Below, one piece after another: positions 1-9,086 of a DNA stretch of 40,515 bases. The translations under genes and the position numbers were made by a program. Below the pieces are notes generated by a model. That model did no database searches. It was given only the letters and a program-made list of their open reading frames with translations, and was not told the origin of the DNA. Origin of the DNA: JAWOJF01 sp046481785 (GTDB lineage: Bacteria; Bacteroidota; Ignavibacteria; Ignavibacteriales; Ignavibacteriaceae); assembly GCA_046481785.1 (NCBI GenBank), contig JAWOJF010000277.1, forward strand, positions 1-40,515. Direction: 5' to 3'. Each line of letters begins with the position of its first letter. The first letter of the stretch is position 1.

Positions 1-568
1 AATCTGAATAAGTACCGTCAAAAGATTCCGGACCGCCGGAATTGCGCATTGCATAAGCTAAGTCCCTTTGTACATATCTTGCCATATCTCTCTCGGAAGG
101 TTCATATTCGTAATCTGTTTCTTTTGCATGATAATAAGTAGCAGTGTAGTTAGTCCAGTTATTACCCGAATCAGCCGGAGCATTATGATGGATGCTTAAA
201 AAAATATCCGCCCCGCTTCTATCGGCCATATATGATCTTTCTTTTAAGTCTACTGTGGCATCTGTGGAGCGTGACATAATAACAGCTGCCCCTGCTTCAA
301 GTAAAAAATCTCTAAGTGCTAAAGCTACATTTAAATTGGCGTCCGCTTCAACTGTTATTCCCTGGTAGCCTTTATTTCTCCTGTCACTACCGCCATGCCC
401 AGGATCTAAAAATATTTTTTTCCCTTTAAGATATGTAGAATATTTAACAATAAATTGCTTTTTCTTTTCAGGATTTCTGAACTCTGCCGGGAGCTCATAA
501 TATACTTCAGACCCGGAATAACAGCCTGCCAGGGCTAATCCTGTTATGATAAGCAAAACTAATTTCAA
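1..568 (-). CDS. N-acetylmuramoyl-L-alanine amidase, lipoprotein (3' end cut by window)
   Basis: A zinc-dependent amidase of the Amidase_3 (AmiC/CwlM-like) family, which cuts the amide bond between MurNAc and the peptide stem of peptidoglycan. 189 residues are visible. The N-terminus is a lipoprotein signal with lipobox LAGC (Cys16), so it should be anchored on the periplasmic side. Family motifs seen: DPGHGGSD with the first Zn ligand His, a Glu ligand in TVEADANL, and SIHHNA with the next His. The catalytic C-terminal Glu lies beyond the window. The start is TTG at 568-566, chosen because GGAGG sits 5 bases before it and no ATG fits the signal peptide. It begins 1 base after the stop of the preceding gene, so the two are probably one transcript. 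Seen: motifs and lipobox. Inferred: cell location. Confidence 0.9.
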   Translation of the reverse strand, partial: MKLVLLIITGLALAGCYSGSEVYYELPAEFRNPEKKKQFIVKYSTYLKGKKIFLDPGHGGSDRRNKGYQGITVEADANLNVALALRDFLLEAGAAVIMSRSTDATVDLKERSYMADRSGADIFLSIHHNAPADSGNNWTNYTATYYHAKETDYEYEPSERDMARYVQRDLAYAMRNSGGPESFDGTYSD

Positions 569-569
569 A

Positions 570-1037
570 TCAGCCTCCGGACTCTTCAACAGCCTGGATT
601 TCCTGAGTATCAATCATAACAATATTACCTGTAACAGCCTCTATATTAGTATTTTCATTCTCACCTGCGTATTTATTCAAATATTGCTGCTTTATTTCAT
701 CAATAATCTTCTGCTCATCAATTCTTTTAATGTGACCGGCAATAGTTATACTTAAAGATTTGTATGCATGCTCATTTTTTTGATTCTTTTTAATTTTATC
801 ATTCTTAACTATGGCAAAACTTGTCGTTGCATTGAAATGAATTGATTGATAAAGTTCAGATGTATCATCGAGAAAAAAATAAATGTTTTTATCCTGATAA
901 AGGAAAGTTGTTGCAACCTGCACAATTTTATCATCATCAATATACAGGGCAAGAATACCTGCAGGACATGCATTAAGTTCTTTCTCAATTATATGCAGAT
1001 CTCTTATCTGCTTAATATTTTTTTGCATAGAATACAA
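570..1037 (-). CDS. Pyridoxamine 5'-phosphate oxidase-like split-barrel protein
   Basis: 155 residues resembling small PNPOx-like FMN-binding split-barrel proteins. The pattern is an N-terminal helix, then strands reading as ILALYIDDDKIVQVAT, NIYFFLDDTSELYQSI and TTSFAIV, then a strand plus helix (ITIAGHIKRI) and a closing strand (GNIVMIDTQEIQAVE). The fold is recognised only from this pattern; substrate and cofactor use are unknown. No signal peptide is present, so it should be cytoplasmic. The longest reading begins at TTG (1037); ATG at 1028 is an equally possible start and neither has a good ribosome site. It follows the helicase-nuclease gene by 18 bases and precedes the amidase by 1 base, consistent with an operon, although the three products have no obvious shared role. 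Confidence 0.7.
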   Translation of the reverse strand: MYSMQKNIKQIRDLHIIEKELNACPAGILALYIDDDKIVQVATTFLYQDKNIYFFLDDTSELYQSIHFNATTSFAIVKNDKIKKNQKNEHAYKSLSITIAGHIKRIDEQKIIDEIKQQYLNKYAGENENTNIEAVTGNIVMIDTQEIQAVEESGG

Positions 1038-1055
1038 TAGCTTTCATAGATGTTT

Positions 1056-4000
1056 TTAACTTGAAATATTATCTTCAACCACACAACGGTTAAAACCAAT
1101 GGAATAACTGCATTTATTGCAGTGGTTGATGTTTTTAGAAAATACAGAATTCCTGATATCACACACCATATCAAAAATTTCTCTTCCTATTGCAGGCAAA
1201 TCCTCTTTTTTAACAATCAGTTCTACAGGTTTTTCAGGATGTTTGATGAAAATTAGGTTTAGTTCAAACTGCGTGATGTTTCTAAAAAACCGGTCTACAA
1301 TATATGAATAAAAACGCAATTGAGATAAATAAGAACCGGCTCTTTCATTTATTTCTTTTTCCTGAATATTATCAGTTTTATAATCGATAATTATAGCTTT
1401 ATTTCCTGTGATAACCAGCCTGTCAATTATTCCATATAAGAAATAATTATTTTCCTTTATGTAGATTTCAAATTCATTTTTATAGTGCTCATATTTATTG
1501 ATCTCAGAATAGATATCAGATCTGTAAAAATTTGTTATATCATTAACAATATCTTTTAATAGTTCATTTGCAGTTATTTCCGAATAATTAAAAACATCCA
1601 TCTCATTTTTTACAGCATTTGAAATAAACCCGCTCAGTTGGTCTGCCGGAACCTGTTCCTGCAAAATTTTATGAATAATCCGCCCTTTGATATCTGAATT
1701 ATTCTGTGGATTTTTTATGTTATCTGAGTCATCATCATTAAGTATATTATTTTCTTTAGCATTAAACTCGTAATTAAACGCATCTCCTTTTATCCGGTTT
1801 TTATAACCGGTATAAAGAGGAAGAAAACCCAGTTCATATGTAAGTTTATACTTTAAAGGGCATTGCTTGTAAACAGCTACCTTTGTGGCAGAAATAATTT
1901 CTCCTTCCGGCCTGTCCTCAATACTGCTAATTAATAAACTTTTAGGATTATAATCTTCCAATTCCGGCACACGGGGAAAAACAGGCTCAGAAATATTCCT
2001 TAATATGGGTATTATAACAGAAATATTTTTAGTTTCGTTAAAATATCCCCCATCATTACTTCTGAGAAACTTAAGATCTGAGTTAATTTGTATTTCATTC
2101 TTATCAATAGTTGCTTTAAGTGCTTGTTGCAGCAGTCCGATAAACGAGTCGGCAGGGTAACTCTCTTTTTTTTCTGCTGAAAGGAAGAGATAGTCTTTTG
2201 CTCTTGTAACTCCAACATAAAACAATCTTTTCACTTCAGCGCTGTTCTTTTTATTTGAAATAAAATTATTTATCTCAGCAATAGGGGCCGTTTTATATTC
2301 ACCGAAATAATTCTGGTTTACCGGAACTTTTGTGAGCAGGCCCAAATGTTTATTAACAACAATGGTTTTACTTTTAGTTTGAGTACTGCGGGTGTTCTCA
2401 AGGCAGTTATATAAAAATACTGCGGCAAATTCAAGTCCTTTAGCCTGATGAAGAGTCATAATTTTAACTGAATCTGAATCATCTGCTACCCCTGCTTGTG
2501 GTTCATCTTCTGTGTAATTTATGGACTCTTTAAGAAAATCGAGATAGTCATACAAAGTATTAAAACCCTGCGAGTTAAAATCAATTGTAAGCTTTATTAG
2601 TTTATCGATATTTGCAAGCTCCTGAACGCCGTTTTGTTTGGAAGCAAGAACCGCCAGGAATGCCGATTCGTTTAATATTTTTCTTAGTAATGCGGCAGTG
2701 TCTAAAGTATTGGCAAGACTCAGATTTTCACTCAGATATTTGACAACAGTCGAATATTTATCCTTCTTTTTTTCTATTGATATAAGTTTCTTCCAGAGGC
2801 CTTTTTCATGCTCCAGGGAAATTTCAAATATTTCTGCATCTGAAAGTGAAAAGAAAGGAGAGCGGAGTACTCCGGCAAGAGCAGTATCATTTTGTGAATC
2901 AAGGAGAAAAGAGAAATAATTGTAAACATCATATATTATCTGTGTCTGGTAAAACCCTTTACCGCCAAGAATTGAAAAGGGAATATTATATTCGGAAAAC
3001 ATTTTTTCAAGTTCTATAAATGATTTTCTCCGTCTGCAGAGAACAGCAATGTCATTCCATGTTAATGATTTTTCATTTTTAAGCTTTAGTATCCGCCCGG
3101 CCACCATTTCAGCTTCGGTATCGCCTGCCTCTTTGTCGGAAATCAAAATTTCAATTTCACCTTTTTCGTCATCAGCTCTTGCACAAATCAGATCAGAATG
3201 TTCAACTTCGTTAAACAGTAATTCCGGATTATTAAATAGATTCCTGAAGAGATAGTTAGTAAACAAACATAAACCGGGAGCCATCCTGAAACTATCGGGT
3301 AAATCCAGCAGCCTGTCTTCCCCGCTTTTATTTTTTATATCGGTTTTAGTGCGGTTAAATATTTCCAGCTCAGCATCCCTGAACATATAAATACTCTGCT
3401 TTTCATCCCCCACAACAAAAAGATTTCCGGTGGTCAGGTAATCCAGAATAGGCAAAAATATCTGGTACTGCAGTTCATTGGTATCCTGGTATTCATCAAT
3501 CATTATGTATTTATATTTTCCGGAAAGTGCCAGTCTCACTTCGTCATCAGTAAGTATTTTCTGGGTGAATAAAAGGATATCTTCATAATCAAGGTAACCA
3601 TTTTCTCTCTTCTTCTCAGAATAAAGCTCAAGTGCTTTATTAAAAAATTTAACAGTTCTTTTACCAAACTCTGCCAGTTCTAATTCTATCTGCTGTGAGT
3701 TTTCAAAATCTATTACCGGGAAATCATCAAAATAATCTTCAACATAACTGCATGCCTCTTCAACAGCTTCTCTTTCTTTTCCTAAGTATCCCTGTTTTAG
3801 AATTTTACTTTTAGTGGTGCATATTAAGCTTTTTATCCTGTTAATAAGTGAAAATACTTTTTTATAGTCCCTTTCAGTTTTAGCCACCTCAATAAGCTGC
3901 TTAGCTATTAATGCTTTTTCATTATTAGACCTGGCTGATAGTACCGATTGGTTAATTTTATAAATATTTTCTAACAGATTCTCTTTATTCTGTAAAAGTA

Positions 4001-4634
4001 TTTTTAACAGACTCTCAAATTTTTGAGAGAAATAATCTGCTATTTCTTCTTCAGACTTCTGATAAAGAGTTTCTGCAAGCGCAATAACATTCTTTCTGTT
4101 CCTGATAAGAGAACTTAGTTCCCGGGCAAATAAATTTTTTGACGCAAATATTCTTATAAGATATTTCAGATCTTCGGCTTCTTCAGGATTTTCCAATGAC
4201 AACTTGATTAGTTCTTCAACTGATATTTCAATCAATTCGCCGGAAAGGCGCTCATCAATTGGTGTAAAGTTTGCATCCAGCCCTGCTTCAACGGGATATT
4301 CGCGCAGTATATCTATGCAGAAGGAGTGAATGGTGGAAATATTTGCAGATACCAGTTGGCGCCTGATATTTTCCAGCTTTTTTATTTCAGACTTATTGCT
4401 GCTTTGGTTTATCCTTTCTTCGATCTGTTTGGCAATTTTATTATATAATTCGCTTGCTGCTTTATCAGTAAATGTAATAGCCGCAATGTTTCTTAACGAT
4501 ATCCTTTCGGATAATGCAATTTCAAGATACCGCTTAGAAAGGACAAAGGTTTTGCCTGACCCTGCATTTGCTGTGAGTGATACATGGGTTTTATAGTCAA
4601 GTGCAGATATTTGGTGAGGGGTTAAAACAGGCAT
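1056..4634 (-). CDS. AddA/RecB-like UvrD-family helicase with C-terminal Fe-S-type PD-(D/E)XK nuclease
   Basis: 1192 residues, a normal length for AddA-like recombination helicase-nucleases that process double-strand ends. Superfamily 1 helicase motifs: Walker A ANAGSGKT (about residues 22-29), Walker B IDEYQDT (about 378-385), motif V MTLHQAKGLEF (about 725-735) and motif VI VGVTRAKDY (about 806). The C-terminal RecB-type nuclease has a GRIIHKIL His motif (about 983) and the catalytic IDYKTDN motif (about 1080). One Cys at about 920 (KQCPLKY) and three at the C-terminus (CNKC then C after 8 residues, about 1170-1184) bracket the nuclease. That layout matches Fe-S nuclease domains of AddB and Cas4 more than classical AddA. 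No AddB-like partner is visible in the window. The gene follows the histidine kinase by 19 bases. It may work alone or with a partner elsewhere. Confidence 0.9.
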   Translation of the reverse strand: MPVLTPHQISALDYKTHVSLTANAGSGKTFVLSKRYLEIALSERISLRNIAAITFTDKAASELYNKIAKQIEERINQSSNKSEIKKLENIRRQLVSANISTIHSFCIDILREYPVEAGLDANFTPIDERLSGELIEISVEELIKLSLENPEEAEDLKYLIRIFASKNLFARELSSLIRNRKNVIALAETLYQKSEEEIADYFSQKFESLLKILLQNKENLLENIYKINQSVLSARSNNEKALIAKQLIEVAKTERDYKKVFSLINRIKSLICTTKSKILKQGYLGKEREAVEEACSYVEDYFDDFPVIDFENSQQIELELAEFGKRTVKFFNKALELYSEKKRENGYLDYEDILLFTQKILTDDEVRLALSGKYKYIMIDEYQDTNELQYQIFLPILDYLTTGNLFVVGDEKQSIYMFRDAELEIFNRTKTDIKNKSGEDRLLDLPDSFRMAPGLCLFTNYLFRNLFNNPELLFNEVEHSDLICARADDEKGEIEILISDKEAGDTEAEMVAGRILKLKNEKSLTWNDIAVLCRRRKSFIELEKMFSEYNIPFSILGGKGFYQTQIIYDVYNYFSFLLDSQNDTALAGVLRSPFFSLSDAEIFEISLEHEKGLWKKLISIEKKKDKYSTVVKYLSENLSLANTLDTAALLRKILNESAFLAVLASKQNGVQELANIDKLIKLTIDFNSQGFNTLYDYLDFLKESINYTEDEPQAGVADDSDSVKIMTLHQAKGLEFAAVFLYNCLENTRSTQTKSKTIVVNKHLGLLTKVPVNQNYFGEYKTAPIAEINNFISNKKNSAEVKRLFYVGVTRAKDYLFLSAEKKESYPADSFIGLLQQALKATIDKNEIQINSDLKFLRSNDGGYFNETKNISVIIPILRNISEPVFPRVPELEDYNPKSLLISSIEDRPEGEIISATKVAVYKQCPLKYKLTYELGFLPLYTGYKNRIKGDAFNYEFNAKENNILNDDDSDNIKNPQNNSDIKGRIIHKILQEQVPADQLSGFISNAVKNEMDVFNYSEITANELLKDIVNDITNFYRSDIYSEINKYEHYKNEFEIYIKENNYFLYGIIDRLVITGNKAIIIDYKTDNIQEKEINERAGSYLSQLRFYSYIVDRFFRNITQFELNLIFIKHPEKPVELIVKKEDLPAIGREIFDMVCDIRNSVFSKNINHCNKCSYSIGFNRCVVEDNISS

Positions 4635-4653
4635 AAATTATCTAATCGTTATT

Positions 4654-7600
4654 TCATTTTATAGCTGGGATACTTATTCTAAACAGTGTCCCTTCAACCG
4701 ATGATTTTACCAGCTCAATTTTACCATTTGTTCCTTCAAGGAATCTCCTGGCAAGTTTTAAGCCGATACCCATTCCTTTTATTTTTGTAGTAAAATTAGT
4801 TTCAAATATTTTATCTTTTACATTTTCGGGTATACCGTTTCCATTATCTTCTATTAAAATTAAAATATTATTGCCTTCAGCTTTTATTTCAAATTTAATC
4901 CGGGTTGCTTCAGCCTGAATACTATTCCTTATAAAATTAATTATCATTCTTCTCATTTGTGATTTATCAGTTTCCACCAATGCTTTATTAAATTCACTTT
5001 TAACATCAATTTTTATTTTTTCATCAACAAAAAGATTAATAGTATCATTTATTACCGGTATAAGATTTACTTCTTCCAAATTAAGGTTAGGCATTTTAGC
5101 AAACCTGGAAAACTCTGACGCTATTTGGCTAAGATTTTCTATCTGGTTAAGAATAGTAACAGAAAGTTTTTCAAACATGTCGTTAAAATTCTTATTGGCA
5201 TCCTTATGCGCCGCTATAAGCTGCTGTACAGCCAGTTTCATAGGTGTAAGAGGATTTTTTATTTCATGAGCTACCTGTTTAGCCATTTCTTTCCATGCAC
5301 TCTCACGTTCCAGTTCGGCCAGGTCCGTTTCATTTTTCTTCAATTCCTTTGTCATCAGGTTAAAACCATCAAATAAATCTTTTATCTCTCCCTTTGCTGT
5401 ATTTTCCAAATAAACATTCAAATCGCCGTGAGCCACAGAGTCAGTTGCTTTTGTCAGGCGCCTTATTGGTGAAGATATTCTGTTAGCAAGCAGCGGACTG
5501 CTGATAATAATTATTATTACTGCAAATGAATAAACGCCAAATAAAAATATATCAACATCAATTACTGAAAAAGTAATATTAACTTTGTTAAATGCATCAT
5601 TTACTTCAATTATAAAATTTCTCTCATTCAGAATCACTCTTTTATATAGGGCACTATAAGCAAAACCTTCAACCTTTTCTTTGGAGAAAAATTCCCTATA
5701 GCTAAGATAACTAAGATTATAATGTACTTCCGGGTTAAGTTTCTGTTCAAACAATCCCGCATCGTAATACATGGGCCTTGATGAATATATCTGTTCCGTA
5801 CCATCATAAACAGAAAATGAAATTCCAAGCTCATGCCTGGCATTGTCGAATATCCCGGTAAAATCTCTGTCAGGATTTTTTTCCATCTGAATCAGAATAT
5901 GGTTTTCCAGGTATTGCGAACGCTCGTTTAATTCATTTAATACTTCAGCTTCACTCCGTTCAGTAACAATAATCCTGTTGTAAACTGCAAGAACTACTAC
6001 CGGCAATATAGATATGATAAGGAAAGAGATAAGCAGTTGGATTCTGAAACTGTATTTAAATTTGTGATATTCAAATACAAAAAGTGTTAAGAACAAAGCA
6101 AGAATAAAAATACTGTGTATAATAAATATTTTGAAAAAATTATAAAGATTCCAAGTAAAATGTTTTTCACGCAGCGAAACTGCTGTAATTTTTTCCGATC
6201 CATCCAGTTCTGATCTTAAAAGATATGTAGTATATTTTTCATTATTCAGCACCAGGCTAGTCCATGCTTCATTATCATATGAAAAGGGAGTATCCAGCAA
6301 TGGCTTTACCTGGTCCCGGGAGGGATAAATATCTCCTGTAACATTAGTAAGCCTCGAATTAATAAACTCGAATATTTTTAACTGCCCGATATCCAGAACA
6401 GAGCTAAGAATATTCTTTTTAGATTCTAAAAATTCGGGTAACCCTGAACTCACCAGGTTCTGCACATTTGCATCCACAGAGGCTGCTACAAATCCTAAAA
6501 CTCTTTGCTCATCTGCTATAGGAATTATACCCGCAAATATTTTTGAACTGTCGGATAAAATTACCTCTCTAACTTCCGGCTTGATATCCTCTGGTAAAGG
6601 TAAATGTTCAACCGGGTTAAATTTTTCTTCCGGTTCGGTTTCAAATCTTCCTGTTGGTTGTAAGAAACGGTTATATATAACCACAGAAGAATTAAGAGAT
6701 TCTTTCTGAAGTGAACTATGAGTCCACAACCTGAAGGCCGTAGCGTTAAAGTTATGATTTTCCCGTGAGAACACTCTTATCAGGCTTTCATCCCTGACAG
6801 CATTAGTTAATGTTTCATTTATCATAAACCTGAGAAGATTATCATTCGGGCGGTTAAGTTCAAGAGCTGTTGTTTTTAATGCTTCCCTTTCAAGGCCGAT
6901 ATTAAAGAAATTGAGCAACGTTATTGTAATAATGGAAGCACAGAGAGTAGCATAAACATAATTAAATACCGATTTCTGTTTCAGAAAATAAATATGATAT
7001 ATCAATACAAAAACAAGTAAAACAAAAAACAAGCTGAATACAGGTACTATTAACGGTTGTTTTTGCACCAGAATAAACAAAACTCCAAACAGTTCAACAA
7101 GCAGGAAAATAACAATATAGATCTTTTTTAATTTTCCCCTGTTCATTTTAGGCAGTACTTCAAGAAGTAATATTATATAACTGCAAAGAAGAAAAACAAC
7201 TCCTGTACCCAACATCAGAACATTCAGGTTCATTATTATTGATGGCAAATCAGGAATGAGTGTGGGATCTTTAAAATATCTTAAGGTTGAATCAAAAATT
7301 ACACTGCGGATAGCTGCACTTAAACCACGGAGAGTCATAAAAAACAGAAAACTTAATGGCAGAAGGAGAAACAGGAAAGTTTTGTATCCTTTATATTTTT
7401 CTATTGATCCGGACTGAATAAAATTAATTAAGTATCTGAAAGTCATAATGCACAGGATCAGAGCAAAGAGCACAGTTATAAAAAACTCCACCGGTGACTT
7501 TACAATTCCACCACCAAATGCTGATGAAAAATATGCCGGATTAACCGGTGCTCCGGACATAATATTGGAGGGAAAATTCAAATAATACAATAAAATCCTG

Positions 7601-8481
7601 AAAGCAGAAAAGTATATTGTAAGTATTAATAATCTGTATACTCTGAACTTTATTGATCTGAAATCCTTCCTGTATCCTAATGCAATAAAAAGAAACCCAA
7701 CTACTGCAAGGAAGGACTGTATTTTAGATACATCGGCATAAAAAGTTTTTATTGTTGTATCTAAAGCAGGTTTTACAAATGTAACAAGCCCGGTTTTATT
7801 GTTTTTGTTATTTATAATTTCGAACGAGTGTTTCCTGCCATCCCTTGTGTGCTGTACAAAAGGATTATAATATACTTCAAACTGCGTTAAAAATTCATCT
7901 GATATTTCTTTAGTAAAGCTTAGCTCAATATAATATGGGTTCTGAATGGTATAGTGTTTTTCAATTGGGGAACTGACAGTAAAAAAGAACGTATCGCCAT
8001 CTATATGAAGTGTATCAGTTAATGTTATGTATGTAATAAGTTTATTACGGTCAAAATGGACTTCACCAAATGGATATTTAAGTGGAAACAAATCTTCCTG
8101 CCTGATAGCAACAGTTCCATTCCAGGCAATTAATCGGCCGTTAGGAGCAAATACTTCAATTGAGTAATCCTGGTAATGTTTATTATTTATTAATCTTATT
8201 AATGATCTGTAGGATGTGTTATGAGTAAGTGCCGTGACAAGGTTTTCTTTAAGCTGAGCCTGCTTAACCAGGAGATGATTTTCCTTTTCCTTATAAAAGG
8301 ATAAAACTGAGTTTTTTATGTCTGAAATCTTTTGAGTTAAAGTTTCCTTCCAGTTCTCTTTCAGGTTATTAACAATAACAGGGGTTATTATTCCTGATAA
8401 CAGAAATAAGAATAAAACAAAAAAGACGATAGCAAAAAATTTCCTATCGTCCTTAAATCTATAAAACAGTTTCCTAAACAT
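4654..8481 (-). CDS. Large NtrY-like multi-pass membrane sensor histidine kinase
   Basis: 1275 residues, well above the 700-800 typical of NtrY. Reading order: one membrane segment (about 15-37), a periplasmic domain to about 245, a bundle of about eight hydrophobic segments (about 247-515), a second extracytoplasmic region, two more segments around 770-830, a third short periplasmic part, a last segment, then HAMP (about 990-1045). The kinase core has phospho-acceptor His1072 in VAHEIKNPLTP, an N-box (NFIRNSIQAE), G1 (EDNGNGIP) and G2 (GMGIGLKLARR). The H-box and HAMP are like NtrY, which answers nitrogen or envelope cues, but the signal here is unknown. The ATG overlaps the upstream stop as TAATG, implying coupling to the DUF4783 gene. 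No response regulator gene is adjacent. Confidence 0.9.
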   Translation of the reverse strand: MFRKLFYRFKDDRKFFAIVFFVLFLFLLSGIITPVIVNNLKENWKETLTQKISDIKNSVLSFYKEKENHLLVKQAQLKENLVTALTHNTSYRSLIRLINNKHYQDYSIEVFAPNGRLIAWNGTVAIRQEDLFPLKYPFGEVHFDRNKLITYITLTDTLHIDGDTFFFTVSSPIEKHYTIQNPYYIELSFTKEISDEFLTQFEVYYNPFVQHTRDGRKHSFEIINNKNNKTGLVTFVKPALDTTIKTFYADVSKIQSFLAVVGFLFIALGYRKDFRSIKFRVYRLLILTIYFSAFRILLYYLNFPSNIMSGAPVNPAYFSSAFGGGIVKSPVEFFITVLFALILCIMTFRYLINFIQSGSIEKYKGYKTFLFLLLPLSFLFFMTLRGLSAAIRSVIFDSTLRYFKDPTLIPDLPSIIMNLNVLMLGTGVVFLLCSYIILLLEVLPKMNRGKLKKIYIVIFLLVELFGVLFILVQKQPLIVPVFSLFFVLLVFVLIYHIYFLKQKSVFNYVYATLCASIITITLLNFFNIGLEREALKTTALELNRPNDNLLRFMINETLTNAVRDESLIRVFSRENHNFNATAFRLWTHSSLQKESLNSSVVIYNRFLQPTGRFETEPEEKFNPVEHLPLPEDIKPEVREVILSDSSKIFAGIIPIADEQRVLGFVAASVDANVQNLVSSGLPEFLESKKNILSSVLDIGQLKIFEFINSRLTNVTGDIYPSRDQVKPLLDTPFSYDNEAWTSLVLNNEKYTTYLLRSELDGSEKITAVSLREKHFTWNLYNFFKIFIIHSIFILALFLTLFVFEYHKFKYSFRIQLLISFLIISILPVVVLAVYNRIIVTERSEAEVLNELNERSQYLENHILIQMEKNPDRDFTGIFDNARHELGISFSVYDGTEQIYSSRPMYYDAGLFEQKLNPEVHYNLSYLSYREFFSKEKVEGFAYSALYKRVILNERNFIIEVNDAFNKVNITFSVIDVDIFLFGVYSFAVIIIIISSPLLANRISSPIRRLTKATDSVAHGDLNVYLENTAKGEIKDLFDGFNLMTKELKKNETDLAELERESAWKEMAKQVAHEIKNPLTPMKLAVQQLIAAHKDANKNFNDMFEKLSVTILNQIENLSQIASEFSRFAKMPNLNLEEVNLIPVINDTINLFVDEKIKIDVKSEFNKALVETDKSQMRRMIINFIRNSIQAEATRIKFEIKAEGNNILILIEDNGNGIPENVKDKIFETNFTTKIKGMGIGLKLARRFLEGTNGKIELVKSSVEGTLFRISIPAIK

Positions 8482-8966
8482 TAATTAATTGTTATCTGGG
8501 TAATTTTCCAATTGTTTCCGGTAAACTTTAATGAAATATAAACCTGCGCCGTATCTCTTTTCCCTTTCAAATCATAGTAGTATTCTCCGGTGGCATATGG
8601 ATTATCGCCTTCAGCTTTTACATTATTTAAACGGAATGATACTACCTGGTAGATTTTAAAAAAATCTTCAAGAACATAATAAGCCTGGTTAGCACTATAA
8701 TAACCACTAACACCATTAGAGAGGCTAAAATAAGTTTGTGATCCTAAAAATCTTGAAAGCCGGGTAACATCTCCCCCGGCAATACCGGCTTCTATATCAT
8801 TAAAAATCATTTGCGCCGAATTTGTACGCTCTGCTTTTTGGCTGCTGTCAAGTTTGTTAAAGAATCTTTTGTCCTGTGTATAACTATTCGTATACAGGAA
8901 GAATGTAAGCATAAAAAAGAATAATATTTCTCTTCTCATCAGAATCATCATCATAAATTTAATCAA
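8481..8966 (-). CDS. Secreted DUF4783 protein (NTF2-like fold)
   Basis: Up to 161 residues. A hydrophobic N-terminal stretch (ILFFFMLTFFLY) followed by NSYTQ looks like a Sec signal peptide. The mature part matches my recollection of DUF4783, a small Bacteroidota family with an NTF2-like fold: a helix MIFNDIEAGIAGGD, an aromatic stretch SQTYFSLSNG and a closing strand NNWKITQITIN. The function is not known. The longest reading starts with TTG at 8966, but ATG codons at 8954 and 8939 are more plausible; 8939 gives the neatest signal peptide (MRREILFF). Its stop shares one base with the start of the histidine kinase, so it is likely an accessory or sensor partner expressed with it, which is inference from position. 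Confidence 0.75.
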   Translation of the reverse strand: MIKFMMMILMRREILFFFMLTFFLYTNSYTQDKRFFNKLDSSQKAERTNSAQMIFNDIEAGIAGGDVTRLSRFLGSQTYFSLSNGVSGYYSANQAYYVLEDFFKIYQVVSFRLNNVKAEGDNPYATGEYYYDLKGKRDTAQVYISLKFTGNNWKITQITIN

Positions 8967-9030
8967 TAAAACAAATCAATGCTATTTCATTTATCATTCT
9001 GTCATAAAGCCTGATGTTAAGTTTTTCACA

Positions 9031-9060
9031 GCAAAATCCTCTCCTTTGGAGAGGATTTGC
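9031..9060 (-). terminator. Perfect 11-bp hairpin, likely terminator of the FnIII lipoprotein gene
   Basis: Arms 9034-9044 and 9048-9058 are perfectly complementary around a 3-nt loop; a further GC pair on each side can form with a one-base bulge. It lies 27 bases past the stop of the minus-strand gene at 9087 and before the next minus-strand gene. On the minus strand the stem ends in TTTT then GC, so the U-run is short. It could equally be a copy of a short dispersed palindrome; the CTCTCC-TTT-GGAGAG form resembles intergenic palindromes I recall from Bacteroidota genomes. Confidence 0.55.
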
Positions 9061-9086
9061 CAAACAAGCCTATTTTACCCGAGCAG

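Noticed and set aside
3049..4596. Several plus-strand frames of 68-93 codons in this stretch and at 2638-2919
   Set aside because: All lie antisense inside the helicase-nuclease gene, whose motifs are unambiguous.
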